A stretch of 64,000 bases of DNA, from assembly GCA_029262195.1 (NCBI GenBank), contig JAJCZX010000042.1, positions 1-64,000 on the forward strand, in the 5' to 3' direction. The position numbers and the translations under genes were made by a program. Position 1 is the first letter of the stretch, and every line of letters starts with the position of its first letter. This stretch comes from Gemmatimonadota bacterium. GTDB lineage: Bacteria > Gemmatimonadota > Gemmatimonadetes > Gemmatimonadales > GWC2-71-9. The notes beneath the pieces were generated by a model. The model had not been told where the DNA came from, did not search any database, and was given only the letters and a program-made list of their open reading frames with translations. Below are positions 42,075 through 51,925 of the stretch, piece after piece.

Positions 42075-43163
42075 ATGAACCAATCTGCTATACCTGGCGA
42101 ACGCTGGAATCATATCTTCTTGTTAATCGTTGCGGCGGTGATTTCCGCAGTGTTTTTCCTCTTGGCCAAGCCCTTCCTGGTGACTCTCTTGCTGGCAGGG
42201 ATCTTCGCCGGTATGGCTGCTCCATTTTATCGCTGGTTTTACGACAGGTTTAAGAGGCGCAAAACACTTGCGGCGGCAACCACGATCTTGATCGTGTTGC
42301 TCGTTATTGTCGTTCCATTTTCCGCGTTCATTGGGCTGGCGGCATCTCAGGCGACTGATGTAACCCGGTCCATCGGTCCCTGGGTCGAACAACAGGTCCA
42401 GAGGCCCGGGGCCCTGGATCAGTTGTTGGATAGGCTTCCTTTCGGTGATTTATTGAGGCCGTATCGGGCGCAGGTGACCCAAAAGCTTGGTGAACTGGCG
42501 AGCGCTGCCGGGGGTTTTCTGATTGGCAGTGTGGCGTCAGCCACAAGGGGTACGGTCGCTTTTCTCTTTCACCTTTTCATAATGCTCTATGCGATGTTTT
42601 TCTTTCTTATCGACGGGAAAAGCATCCTCCACAAAATCCTTTATTACCTCCCGCTGGGTCGCAAAGACGAAGAGCTGATGGTCTCAAAGTTTGTTTCCGT
42701 GACCCGGGCTACGTTGAAGGGCACTCTCGTCATAGGGTTGGCACAGGGTGGTCTGGCGGGAGCTGCCTTCGCTATCGCCGGGATCCCCGGTTTCGCTTTT
42801 TGGGGAACGGTGATGGTGGTGCTTTCCATCGTACCCGGTATCGGTACGGCGCTGGTTTGGGTGCCCGCTTCTATCTACCTGGCGGCTACCAATCATGTTA
42901 TGGCTGCCGTCCTGGTAGCACTCTGGTGTGGAATTGTCGTGGGAACAGTCGACAATCTGCTGCGGCCCAGACTGATTGGGAGGGATACAAAAATGTCCGA
43001 TCTGATGATCCTCATCGGAACGCTCGGAGGGATTGTGGTGTTCGGCGCGGTTGGGTTTATCATTGGGCCGATAATAACTGCGTTGTTTGTGACAGTTTGG
43101 GAATTGTACGGGGAAGCGTTTTCGGAATATTTGCCAGATACGGGACTCGCTGAAACGAGTTAA
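42075..43163 (+). CDS. AI-2E family transporter
   Basis: This is a 362-residue membrane protein of the AI-2E (YhhQ/TqsA/PerM) family. It has seven to eight helices, with FKRRKTLAAATTILIVLLV near the first pair and the family core GLAQGGLAGAAFAIAGIPG, then VPASIYLAATNHVMAAV and IIGPIITALFVTVWELY. Family members include the E. coli autoinducer-2 exporter TqsA and Na+/H+ antiporter-like members; no substrate can be set here. It is divergent from the minus-strand terminator region and stands alone. Confidence 0.92.
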   Translation: MNQSAIPGERWNHIFLLIVAAVISAVFFLLAKPFLVTLLLAGIFAGMAAPFYRWFYDRFKRRKTLAAATTILIVLLVIVVPFSAFIGLAASQATDVTRSIGPWVEQQVQRPGALDQLLDRLPFGDLLRPYRAQVTQKLGELASAAGGFLIGSVASATRGTVAFLFHLFIMLYAMFFFLIDGKSILHKILYYLPLGRKDEELMVSKFVSVTRATLKGTLVIGLAQGGLAGAAFAIAGIPGFAFWGTVMVVLSIVPGIGTALVWVPASIYLAATNHVMAAVLVALWCGIVVGTVDNLLRPRLIGRDTKMSDLMILIGTLGGIVVFGAVGFIIGPIITALFVTVWELYGEAFSEYLPDTGLAETS

Positions 43164-43428
43164 TTCGACCGAGAATTCTCCCCCCTGTGTCGAGAATTGG
43201 TGGTGTGCATAGCAACTGGTTCGAGGAATTGAGCACGAAAACCGGGGGGATCGGTGAGTCGCCCGCCATTGCCCCTTCCCTGCTGAGCGGGGGGTTGTAA
43301 CTCGGAAGTCATCCAATTGCCATCCACTCGAGCAACGCCTGGCGCTGCCGGGGAGGTGGTATTGGTGTTGAAATTTCTTCGAAGAGTTGAACTTGATGTG
43401 GGAACGCTGAACAAGACACTCGTTTCTC

Positions 43429-45165
43429 TTAAACCGACTCTCCTCTCTTCGACGCCCCTGAACCGAAAACGGCCTCAAACTGTTCACGCTGTGCTGCACT
43501 CCCCAGGGCGATCAGCTTCGAACCCTCTTTCAAGCGTCTTTCCTGCGAAACTGAAGTGATCACCTCCCCACCCTCCTCAAAGGCGATGACGTTCAGATTG
43601 GTGCGGGCGCCAATCTGCGCTTCGGCGAGAGTTTTTTCCGCCAGTGACGGGGGCACCGGTATGTAAAACAGATCCAATCCCTCACCCAAAACTATGAGTT
43701 CCCGTTCGCTGACGATGGAAAGTACTGTCTGTACTCCGAAAGACGAATAACTCAACACGAAATCCGCTCCGGCGCGCTGGATGCCCTCCACGTTCCGCTC
43801 GTGCGTCACCCTTGTGATGATGCGCGCGTCCGGGTTCAGGCGACGGCAATACACTGTAAGGAAGACGTTCATCGCGTCGTCGTGAGTCGTCAGCAGGATT
43901 GACGGGGCGCTTTCGATCCCCGCCTCGCTGAGAACACTTCTGTCCGCAGCATCCCCCAGAAACAGGCGATCTGGCATGTCGCCGATGACCGCGGCCAGAT
44001 CTTCGTTTTTTTCAACCATGTGGACCGGAATATTCCGTTCCTTCAAGTCGAGTGCTGCGGCTCGGCCTACTTTCCCACCGCCGACGATCAGCACTGGATT
44101 TGGGTTCGCGTTGTAGATCACAAGAACGGTGTCCAGTTCCTCAATCTGCTCGGGCGTTCCGATAATGACCGGCACGCTCAGCGGCGTCAGGCGGAGGTCG
44201 GGGTGCGCCGGTTTGACGCGGCCCTGCTCTGACACGCCCAGGATAGTGATACCCGTGTACTCACGCAGGCGTGTTTCGCGAATGGTTTTGTCCTGAAACG
44301 GGGTCTCGTGAACCGGGAACTCCGCCAGCAGGAGATCCTGGAACTTGCCGATGACGTTGGAGTGGGTGGTTCCCGCGCTGACCCGTTTGGAGAGGTGTTT
44401 GCCGAGTTGCTGCTTTAACGGCAAGACGTGGGTCGCACCACTCAGCTCCAGTACATCGATCGAATCAGTTTCGTCCGCCAGAGCCACCACTGGCACGGTT
44501 TCGGAAAGGGCCCGCACTGTGAGGATTATGTTGGAGTTCACAGTGTCAGCCGCGTTGGCCAGTACCAACTGGGCTCGATCCGCCCCCGCCGCCCTGTAGG
44601 TGTCCACTGCGTCCAATTCCCCTATGATCACAGGCACTCCGACATCCTGCAACTGCAAAGCAAGTGTCAGGTCAGGTTCGATCAGGTACCCCGGGATGCC
44701 TGCCAGCTGCAACCGACGAATCAGCCCCAGAGCGAGGGGATCGTTGGTACAGATCAATACGTGCCCATTTACGTCGCCGGGCACCGACCGAAGGTCGTGA
44801 ATGCGAGCGCTCCCCCGCTGTTCGAGCCACGGTGCATACACCAGGCTGATAAAGAGGAAGGGCAAGATGATCAGAAGCATCACCACGCCCGTCAGCAACA
44901 CGATGCTGCTGAATATTCGGCCCAGGTCGCTCGCGAAAGTTATGTCACCGAACCCGAGCGTACTCATCACGGTGAGCGCCCAGTAAACACCGGTGAACCA
45001 CGTGTGCTCCTGACCCTCCCAGGCCATGATAATGTGGAATAGCCACCCGTAAAGCAGCACAACCGCGACCAGGACGAGGACATACCTCGCAAAGGGCACC
45101 GACCGCCCGCCCTTCTTGTTGCCGCCCCCGAGCAGCGCGGCGAGTAGTGAACTCATGGTCTTCAT
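43429..45165 (-). CDS. Potassium channel with two RCK/TrkA domains
   Basis: This 578-residue protein has two membrane helices flanking a pore loop with TLGFGD (the K+ filter is usually TVGYGD), followed by two TrkA-N/RCK domains. The first (GHVLICTNDPLALGLIRRL) has a disrupted Gly-rich loop. The second (PVLIVGGGKVGRAAALDL) is intact, so nucleotide binding probably resides there. A TrkA-C domain ends the chain. I use the ATG at 45165, because the longer frame has an unlikely Arg-rich start. It is an inner-membrane ligand-gated K+ channel, divergent from the YdjM-like gene. Confidence 0.88.
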   Translation of the reverse strand: MKTMSSLLAALLGGGNKKGGRSVPFARYVLVLVAVVLLYGWLFHIIMAWEGQEHTWFTGVYWALTVMSTLGFGDITFASDLGRIFSSIVLLTGVVMLLIILPFLFISLVYAPWLEQRGSARIHDLRSVPGDVNGHVLICTNDPLALGLIRRLQLAGIPGYLIEPDLTLALQLQDVGVPVIIGELDAVDTYRAAGADRAQLVLANAADTVNSNIILTVRALSETVPVVALADETDSIDVLELSGATHVLPLKQQLGKHLSKRVSAGTTHSNVIGKFQDLLLAEFPVHETPFQDKTIRETRLREYTGITILGVSEQGRVKPAHPDLRLTPLSVPVIIGTPEQIEELDTVLVIYNANPNPVLIVGGGKVGRAAALDLKERNIPVHMVEKNEDLAAVIGDMPDRLFLGDAADRSVLSEAGIESAPSILLTTHDDAMNVFLTVYCRRLNPDARIITRVTHERNVEGIQRAGADFVLSYSSFGVQTVLSIVSERELIVLGEGLDLFYIPVPPSLAEKTLAEAQIGARTNLNVIAFEEGGEVITSVSQERRLKEGSKLIALGSAAQREQFEAVFGSGASKRGESV

Positions 45166-45315
45166 GACGTGATAGCTGGAACCCTTTGTTCGTGGATAGG
45201 TCGACTGCGGGCGGCTGCGGCCCCTGCATATTATAGCCACTCAATGTTGATCCGCTACATGACCCGTCGGGGGGTGATGCCTGTCCCGTCCCTTTTCCGT
45301 TATTGTTATTTCACT

Positions 45316-46311
45316 ATGGACCCAGTCTGTCATACACTCGTCGGTGCCGCAATAGCCGAAACCGGACTGAAGCACAAGACGGTCTACGCTACCGCCACTT
45401 TGCTCGTTGCCGCCAACCTCCCGGACATCGATGTGGTAGCCCTCTTCGCAGAGGGGACGTTCGGGCTGGCCTTCCGTCGCGGAATCACCCACGGGCTTCC
45501 CGCCATGCTCCTGCTACCGCCGCTGCTCGCTCTTGCGATGTTGGGGTGGTATCGCCTGCGAAAACCGGACGGGGAACCCCGACCGATATTAAAGTGGCTC
45601 ATTGCCCTGGCATACATTGGTGTGCTGTCGCACCCGCTTCTCGATCTGTTAAACGTTTACGGCGTGCGTTTGCTGGCGCCGATTTCGGATCGATGGTTCT
45701 ACGGAGACGTTCTCTTCATCGTCGATCCTATACTCTGGGTGATCCTGGTCTGGGGGGTTGTCACCGCGCGCCGGAAGATCAAAGCGGGGAATGGCTCCGC
45801 CAGGTCGGCGCAAGCCAGTATCGCAGCGGCAAGTGTCTACATCATTCTCATGGCGGGGGGCGCGCGCCTGTTCGAAGCATCTGCCGAGCGCGAGTTGATT
45901 GCACTCGGGATCGAGCCAACGCGGATAATGGTTGCTCCAGTGCCACTCAATCCGTTCACGCGGTGGGTAGTCGCGGAAGCGGACGGGCGTTACCTCGTTG
46001 GATATGCATCGGCGTTTAGCAGTCCGCGAATAGAACTCTACGATGAAGCTTTCCCGGTCGGGCCGGATTCAGACGCAGCGGTCGCTGCAACGACCGACTC
46101 AGAAGCGCGTCGCTTCCTGCGGTGGGCGCGGTTTCCGTTCTACCAGACTGAGCGTCGGGTCGACGGCTCCCTCGTCTGGATCGGCGACGCCCGCTACACC
46201 ATCGAACCGGAGGGGTCCTGGGCTGGCTTGAGCGTGTTTGTCCCCATCCCCTCAACGGGCTCACTTGTAGACGAAGCTGTTCGAAAGGTGCCTCCAACGC
46301 GAACCGAATGA
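45316..46311 (+). CDS. YdjM-like membrane-bound metal-dependent hydrolase (DUF457)
   Basis: This 331-residue protein starts at ATG 45316 (MDPVCHTLVGAAIAE). Its conserved His/Asp sites are visible: PVCHTLVGAA, AANLPDIDVV, RRGITHGL and LSHPLLDLLNVYG. That set is typical of the LexA-binding inner-membrane hydrolase YdjM family (DUF457), which has four to six helices. A periplasmic-looking C-terminal domain of about 150 residues follows and shows no family I recognise. Its role is unknown; relatives act in membrane lipid or phage-related hydrolysis. Confidence 0.85.
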   Translation: MDPVCHTLVGAAIAETGLKHKTVYATATLLVAANLPDIDVVALFAEGTFGLAFRRGITHGLPAMLLLPPLLALAMLGWYRLRKPDGEPRPILKWLIALAYIGVLSHPLLDLLNVYGVRLLAPISDRWFYGDVLFIVDPILWVILVWGVVTARRKIKAGNGSARSAQASIAAASVYIILMAGGARLFEASAERELIALGIEPTRIMVAPVPLNPFTRWVVAEADGRYLVGYASAFSSPRIELYDEAFPVGPDSDAAVAATTDSEARRFLRWARFPFYQTERRVDGSLVWIGDARYTIEPEGSWAGLSVFVPIPSTGSLVDEAVRKVPPTRTE

Positions 46312-46361
46312 CCACCTGAATTAATTGGCCGATTCGGTAATCGGGGCATAAGTTTGTTGCA

Positions 46362-49067
46362 ATGTCTCAATCCACCGAACGTCTTTCGTCAGCTTTAGCC
46401 GACCGCTACAAAATCATCCGCCACCTCGGCGAAGGGGGCATGGCCACGGTCTACCTTGCCGAGGACCTGAAACACGAACGACAGGTGGCCGTCAAAGTCT
46501 TGCGTCCTGAACTTGCCGCAGTGCTCGGCGCAGAGCGTTTCGTTCAGGAGATAAAAACCACTGCCAATCTTCAGCACCCGCATATCCTTCCGCTGTTCGA
46601 TAGCGGTACTGCCGGGGGGGAAGGCGAAGGTGCACCACAACCCTTCCTCTACTATGTCATGCCGTTCATCGACGGTGAGACTTTGCGCGACAAATTGGAT
46701 CGCGAAACGCAGCTAGGGATCGACGAGGCGGTAAAGATTACGGTCGAGATAGCTGACGCCCTCGACTACGCCCATAGACACGGCATCATCCATCGGGACA
46801 TCAAGCCTGAGAACATTTTGCTACACGACGGCAGGCCGATGGTGGCTGACTTTGGAATCGCTCTTGCCGTTAGTGTCGCTGCGGGAGGACGCATGACTGA
46901 GACCGGGCTCTCGCTCGGCACGCCACATTACATGTCTCCGGAGCAGGCCACCGCGGAGAAGGATCTTACGGCGAGGTCGGACATTTACTCACTTGGCAGC
47001 ATGCTTTACGAAATGTTGACCGGGGACCCACCTCACACCGGGTCTACGGCGCAGCAGATCATAATGAAAATTGTAACCGACGAGGCGCGTTCGGTAACAG
47101 ACCTTCGCAAAACCGTGCCTCCGAATGTGGCTGCGGCGACCGCTAAGGCGCTTGAGAAACTGCCCGCAGACAGGTTTGAAAGCGCTGCCGCCTTTGGCGA
47201 GGCCCTCGGGGCCTCCGATTTTGCAGTGGCTAACGCGGGAGTTAGTAGAGCGACGGCGTCCACGAGGCATGGCTCTGGAACGGATCTCGTCAAGGTTGGC
47301 CTGGCAGCCCTCTCTGCCTCACTCGCCCTACTCCTGATTTGGAGTTGGTTCTTCAACGTTCCAACTCCCCCGGGTGTCATCCGCGTGGTCACCAAACCGG
47401 CAGCGCGTTCCGAAATATTTCGTCAATTCGGGACCACTATTGCACTTTCCCCCGACGGGAGATCAATGATCCGGAGCGGAGCGGGGAGCTCGGGGGAAGG
47501 AAAGTTGTGGCTTCGTCGTTGGGATCGTCTGGGAGAAGAGGAACTACGTGGGGTCGATGGCGCGTATTCTCCGATGTATTCACCGGATGGCCAGTCAGTG
47601 GGTTTCCTTTCTCGGCTGAACCACCTGGCTGTGTTTTCCCTTGTAAACGGTACTCAAACGACGGTTCTTGATTCAGGACTCTCGGACACCTCGGTAAGAG
47701 GTGGTGGGATTGATTGGGGACAGGATGGGTTTATTTATGCCGCGGGGTTGAGCGGTTTGATTCGAGTTGACCCAGAGAACGGGGATTCGGAGCAGCTGAC
47801 TGTTTTTGATTCGGACAGGGGAGAAGTAACCCATGCCTGGGTCAATGCGCTGCCCAACGGCAGGGGAGCTTTGCTCACCCTGATACCTGAGAACGTGGCA
47901 GATCTTCAAGCCCATGTGGTCGCCGTCGCCAATTTCGAAACGGGGGAAATCGCTGAAATTTACCAGGCGGTTTTTGCTCGGTACCTCCACTCGGGCCACG
48001 TCCTGTTCGTACTTCCCGACGGCTCGTTGTTTGCGGCCCGTTTCAACCAGGACAGGCTTGCTCTTGAGAGCGAGGCTCTACCGCTACCCGATACAGTCGA
48101 AGTTGGCTCTCTGGGGGCTGCCGAGTTAGCGGTTTCGGAATCGGGGAGGGTCGCGTATGTGAAGACCCGTGAGGCAACAGGACAATTGGTTTGGGTCGAT
48201 CGTAACGGCGAAGCTGAACCCGTGGGGGATTGGGGAAGGGAAGGATTACTTGATCCTGCCCTGTCGCCCGACGGCACCAAGTTGGCTGTGAGTGCCTTCG
48301 ACACGGAAGGCTGGCACGTTTGGGTACGACCGCTTGACGGTGGTACGCCGGTACGGATTTCTTTTAGCGGCGTCACCAACACTCGTGCCAGCTGGTCGCC
48401 GGACGGGGAAAGTTTGGCGTTTATCTCGGATCCGGACGGCCCTGCCCGGGCGGTGGTTGCAGCATCGGACGGCAGCGGAGTGCCCCGAGAGGTGCCTTTA
48501 GATGATCCTCGCGAAATTTTTGGAATCAGTTGGTCGCATGACGGATCTTGGCTCATGTTGCGGACAGACAATCAAGCCGAGGGTCGGGGAGATATTATTG
48601 CGATTCGGCCCTTCGTCGATTCAACTGCCCGCGTCCTGGTTGCCTCGCCCGCCGAAGAGATTTCTCCTTTTCTGTCGCCTGACGGTAGCATCCTTGCCTA
48701 CGTTTCCGATGTCACCGGGAGGCGGGAGGTTTACGTCAGGGAGTTTTTGAGCGACCCAAGCACAGAGGGGATGAGGGTGTCACGGGACGGAGGGGAGGAA
48801 CCACTGTGGTCACGCAACGGCCGCGAATTGTTCTACAGGGGTGCCACCGATAGCATTATTTCGGTACAAATTGCGCCGGGGCCTCGTTTAGGAAGGCGGG
48901 AAACACTTTTTTCGGCTCACCCGTTTGACCCTCACCAGTTCCACCGCAATTACGATATTTCTCTGGATGATCGAAGGTTTTTGATGTTTGCCGGTTCAGA
49001 GGAAGAGGATGAATTGGTTGTAGTTTTCAACCTTGCCGAAGAACTCCGGGCTATGTTCGACGACTAG
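46362..49067 (+). CDS. Ser/Thr protein kinase with a periplasmic TolB/WD40-like propeller
   Basis: In this 901-residue protein, residues 15-285 are a PknB-like kinase: glycine loop GEGGMATV (23-30), Lys45, catalytic HRDIKPEN (144-151), DFG (163-165) and GTPHYMSPEQA. All key residues are present, so it is probably active. One membrane helix lies at about 310-330. The rest (340-895) consists of TolB/PD40-like propeller repeats with the ALSPDG and SWSPDGESLAF type of strands, expected outside the cytoplasmic membrane. This is a receptor-kinase design frequent in Gemmatimonadota and Acidobacteriota. A frameshifted copy lies at 35869. Confidence 0.93.
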   Translation: MSQSTERLSSALADRYKIIRHLGEGGMATVYLAEDLKHERQVAVKVLRPELAAVLGAERFVQEIKTTANLQHPHILPLFDSGTAGGEGEGAPQPFLYYVMPFIDGETLRDKLDRETQLGIDEAVKITVEIADALDYAHRHGIIHRDIKPENILLHDGRPMVADFGIALAVSVAAGGRMTETGLSLGTPHYMSPEQATAEKDLTARSDIYSLGSMLYEMLTGDPPHTGSTAQQIIMKIVTDEARSVTDLRKTVPPNVAAATAKALEKLPADRFESAAAFGEALGASDFAVANAGVSRATASTRHGSGTDLVKVGLAALSASLALLLIWSWFFNVPTPPGVIRVVTKPAARSEIFRQFGTTIALSPDGRSMIRSGAGSSGEGKLWLRRWDRLGEEELRGVDGAYSPMYSPDGQSVGFLSRLNHLAVFSLVNGTQTTVLDSGLSDTSVRGGGIDWGQDGFIYAAGLSGLIRVDPENGDSEQLTVFDSDRGEVTHAWVNALPNGRGALLTLIPENVADLQAHVVAVANFETGEIAEIYQAVFARYLHSGHVLFVLPDGSLFAARFNQDRLALESEALPLPDTVEVGSLGAAELAVSESGRVAYVKTREATGQLVWVDRNGEAEPVGDWGREGLLDPALSPDGTKLAVSAFDTEGWHVWVRPLDGGTPVRISFSGVTNTRASWSPDGESLAFISDPDGPARAVVAASDGSGVPREVPLDDPREIFGISWSHDGSWLMLRTDNQAEGRGDIIAIRPFVDSTARVLVASPAEEISPFLSPDGSILAYVSDVTGRREVYVREFLSDPSTEGMRVSRDGGEEPLWSRNGRELFYRGATDSIISVQIAPGPRLGRRETLFSAHPFDPHQFHRNYDISLDDRRFLMFAGSEEEDELVVVFNLAEELRAMFDD

Positions 49068-49146
49068 CCGCCAGAACCATATTGCCTGGTTTGCGGATCT
49101 GAAACCGTAGAACCGCCGATCCCGTCCGACTGGGCATAGGAAAATG

Positions 49147-49875
49147 ATGATCCACTACAACAGAGTAACAACACTGCGGAATCGGGAGCGCGAACGAGAT
49201 CTTCGAAAGTTTCGGAGACTCGTGGAAGCGTATTTCGAACAGTCAGCCTACGAAACCGATGATCTCCCCGTTGACTGGGAAGCTGCGCAACGCGCAAGAG
49301 CCCAGATCAACCGGATGCTTCCCCGCATCGCTCAGGTTGTAAAAGCCGCGCGGCCAAAACCGGATGATTTTGACATGCGGGACATCGCCCGGTTTGATCG
49401 AAATGCCGAGGCGATTAGCGATATGTTTGTCGATGGGAACACCGGGGTTTCGGAGGTGGACGTTCTGGACGCCATCGATGTGGTTATCGGCATCTATGAG
49501 GCTAATCAAGCGGCAGCGTTCTTCCGGACATTTAATCCCTTCCACCACGCTGGCAGCCTGATGCGTTTCGTGTTCGGGTTTCCTGGACGCGTGCTTTTGG
49601 CAACTGGCATTCGTCAATTTCGGGGTGAGCGACCCCTGCCACCCGGCCAGGTGGCCCAGCTTGAGGCCCAGTCCTCTCAATTGAGAGAAATGCGGCACAC
49701 CCTGGACACTCGAATGGCTGAGATGCAGGAATTGCATGAACGGCAGATGGCTGAAAACGCGGACCATGTCGCTGAGTTAGCCGAGAGAGTGGATTTCGCC
49801 GAGCGGATGATAGCTCAACGCACCCCGGGGCAACCTGATTCTCAGGCCGAAGGCACGGCCTCTACCCCGGCATGA
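49147..49875 (+). CDS. Uncharacterised protein with C-terminal coiled coil
   Basis: I do not recognise this 242-residue protein. The N-terminal half is basic and helical. One moderately hydrophobic stretch lies near FVFGFPGRVLLATGIRQF (about 140-158). A coiled-coil or long helix rich in Gln, Glu and Met occupies about 173-225. A Pro/Ser-rich tail follows. It lies 79 bases downstream of the kinase gene on the same strand, so it may be a partner or substrate of the kinase; this is inference from position. Confidence 0.65.
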   Translation: MIHYNRVTTLRNRERERDLRKFRRLVEAYFEQSAYETDDLPVDWEAAQRARAQINRMLPRIAQVVKAARPKPDDFDMRDIARFDRNAEAISDMFVDGNTGVSEVDVLDAIDVVIGIYEANQAAAFFRTFNPFHHAGSLMRFVFGFPGRVLLATGIRQFRGERPLPPGQVAQLEAQSSQLREMRHTLDTRMAEMQELHERQMAENADHVAELAERVDFAERMIAQRTPGQPDSQAEGTASTPA

Positions 49876-49897
49876 ATTATCCCCCTAATCGGGCACC

Positions 49898-51040
49898 CTA
49901 ATTGGTCGCCAGTTTCCTCTTGATTGTAATTTGCTCAACCCAGACAATCGTCGCCAGCGCAACAGAGGCGAGCCCAAGGGAATAGATTGCGGGAGAGCTC
50001 CTGACAAAATAGAAGCCGACGATCGCGCCCGCGAGCATCACAAGTCGACCCCAGGGAATGCATCCCCTGGCCCTCCACAACGCAGTAGCCGTTGAGACGA
50101 GGAAAAGAGTTAAGCCCACGCCGATGCCAATGACGGCTTCGAGAGTGGAGTAGTCGGCCGGATGGAAAGACGCCTCGAACCCCACCGCCAGCGCGATGAT
50201 TCCCGAAACCAGCGGAAAATGCATGAACGTGAACGCATCCCTTGCTAGTTTTGGCCGTTCCTGTCCGCCCCGATCGGCCATCGCGTGTTCGAGCACCTCG
50301 GCGACCCACCCGAAATAGGTCCACCACAAAAGACAGGTGACCAACACTGCCAGCATTCCCGTGATCATCATCGTGGTGGTGACGTCGTCGGTCAGAGAAC
50401 TACCCGCAACAATTAGAGACTCACCCAACGCGATAATCACTATCAAACCGTGACGCTCTGCGAAGTGGCCCGGGTGCACCCCCCAAGTCTTGGTGTTTCC
50501 TACAAACCAGGCGGCCGAGAGATCCAACAGGACCGCCACAAACCATATCCAATCGCGGAGCCATGGAGGTGCGAAGGCTCCGCCCACTACGGCGGACAGC
50601 CCTAGCACCGAAAGAGCGGCGAAATTGATTACTGCTGACCGGCGCTCTTCACTTTCCGAAACCACCTGGTAGTAAAGACCAAGGCCGAGCAACCTGGTTA
50701 TCGCATATGACGCAGCGAACCATAGCGAGTCAATCGCCTCGGCCGAAAATGCCTTTTCGATGGACACGGCCATGACAAATGCTATGCCGGTAGCGATCAG
50801 TGTTCCGGCGCGAACCCTGTGATGTTCGGTGTTGGCTGCGTTGAGAGCCCACGTGAACTGGGTCCAGCCCCACCATACCAGCCAGAAAATGAGCACCGAC
50901 CGAAAAAGTCCATGAAGGTCAAGGTGGTGAGCGGCATAGTGTGTGAGTTGAGTTATCGCGAAAACAAAGACCAGGTCGAAAAAAAGTTCAACAAAGGTCG
51001 CGCCCTGGTCCTCCGGAGAAACGATTTGGTATGCTTTCAT
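49898..51040 (-). CDS. ltrA: Low temperature requirement protein A family
   Basis: This is a 380-residue membrane protein with about ten helices. The LtrA family start is clear (DQGATFVELFFDLVFVFAITQLTH), followed by LIFWLVWWGWTQFTWALNA and the conserved HFAERHGLIVIIALGESLIV. LtrA was named from a Listeria mutant that needs the gene to grow in the cold; the biochemical function is unknown. It is divergent from the DUF1080 operon and convergent with the coiled-coil gene. Confidence 0.95.
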   Translation of the reverse strand: MKAYQIVSPEDQGATFVELFFDLVFVFAITQLTHYAAHHLDLHGLFRSVLIFWLVWWGWTQFTWALNAANTEHHRVRAGTLIATGIAFVMAVSIEKAFSAEAIDSLWFAASYAITRLLGLGLYYQVVSESEERRSAVINFAALSVLGLSAVVGGAFAPPWLRDWIWFVAVLLDLSAAWFVGNTKTWGVHPGHFAERHGLIVIIALGESLIVAGSSLTDDVTTTMMITGMLAVLVTCLLWWTYFGWVAEVLEHAMADRGGQERPKLARDAFTFMHFPLVSGIIALAVGFEASFHPADYSTLEAVIGIGVGLTLFLVSTATALWRARGCIPWGRLVMLAGAIVGFYFVRSSPAIYSLGLASVALATIVWVEQITIKRKLATN

Positions 51041-51199
51041 GTCTCACAATCTGGGGTCATCGGAAACATTCGGCCAGTGGAGAACGTGGGAAGCTAAACG
51101 CGTTCCGTTCCCAACCTTGCCAGTCTCGTTGACAGGGCGCATGATTATCCGCTGATACCAAGCTTCCTATTATTTCTGCCAACCTGTTGCGGGGTTTTT

Positions 51200-51925
51200 A
51201 TGCGATCGTTTCTGGTCTGTGCAATTTTACTCTCGGCCTGTTCATCGGCTTCAAGAGACACCGCTAACTCTGATATGGCCGATGAAATGGTCACAGTTAA
51301 TACGCTTTCTTCCGAGGAAGTCGCCGACGGTTTCCGCCTGTTGTTCAATGGAACGAGCACCTCAGGGTGGAGGGGCTTCAGGAAAGAGACATTCCCGGAT
51401 GCAGGCTGGGAAGTTATCGACGGCGAGTTGAGGCACACCGAAGGCGGCGGTGACATCATCACCGACGACCTCTTCGCAAATTTCGAATTGCGGCTTGAGT
51501 GGAAAATTTCCCCGGGCGGGAATTCGGGAATTTTTTTCCGGGTCACCGAGGAGGAAGAGCTAACCTACATCAGTGGTCCGGAAATGCAGGTCCTCGACGA
51601 CTCCGGTCACGCCAACGGTGAATCCAGATTGACTTCCGCTGGGGCTAACTACGGACTCCATCCTGCCCCCGAGGGTGCAGTCCGTCCGGTGGGTGAATGG
51701 AATGAGGTTCGACTCATTGTCGACGGAGCCCATGTTGAACATTGGCTAAACGGAACGAAGATCGTTGAATACGAACTTTGGTCCGATGAGTGGGAAGCAC
51801 TGGTCAGCCAGACCAAATTTGCCGATTGGGAGGCTTACGGAAGAAGCGAAACTGGACACATCGCTCTGCAGGATCATGGCGATGTCGTTTCATTCCGCTC
51901 GATTCGTATCAAGGAGCTTCCGTGA
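51200..51925 (+). CDS. DUF1080 lipoprotein, probable 3-keto-disaccharide hydrolase
   Basis: This 241-residue lipoprotein has lipobox LLSAC. It is a single DUF1080 jelly-roll domain with [52 protein letters not shown] and [21 protein letters not shown]. Characterised DUF1080 proteins in Bacteroides and other bacteria act on 3-keto-glycosides, after C3 oxidation of the sugar, and belong to clusters with Gfo/Idh dehydrogenases and sugar isomerases, as here. It is the first gene of an operon with the MFS and Gfo/Idh genes and overlaps the MFS gene by four bases (GTGA). The substrate is unknown. Confidence 0.9.
   Translation: MRSFLVCAILLSACSSASRDTANSDMADEMVTVNTLSSEEVADGFRLLFNGTSTSGWRGFRKETFPDAGWEVIDGELRHTEGGGDIITDDLFANFELRLEWKISPGGNSGIFFRVTEEEELTYISGPEMQVLDDSGHANGESRLTSAGANYGLHPAPEGAVRPVGEWNEVRLIVDGAHVEHWLNGTKIVEYELWSDEWEALVSQTKFADWEAYGRSETGHIALQDHGDVVSFRSIRIKELP

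Noticed and set aside
43160..43414. An 84-codon minus-strand frame between the AI-2E and TrkA genes
   Set aside because: The TTG start has only a weak AAGAG upstream, the composition is Thr/Pro/Arg-rich and no motif was recognised. It might still be worth a conservation check.
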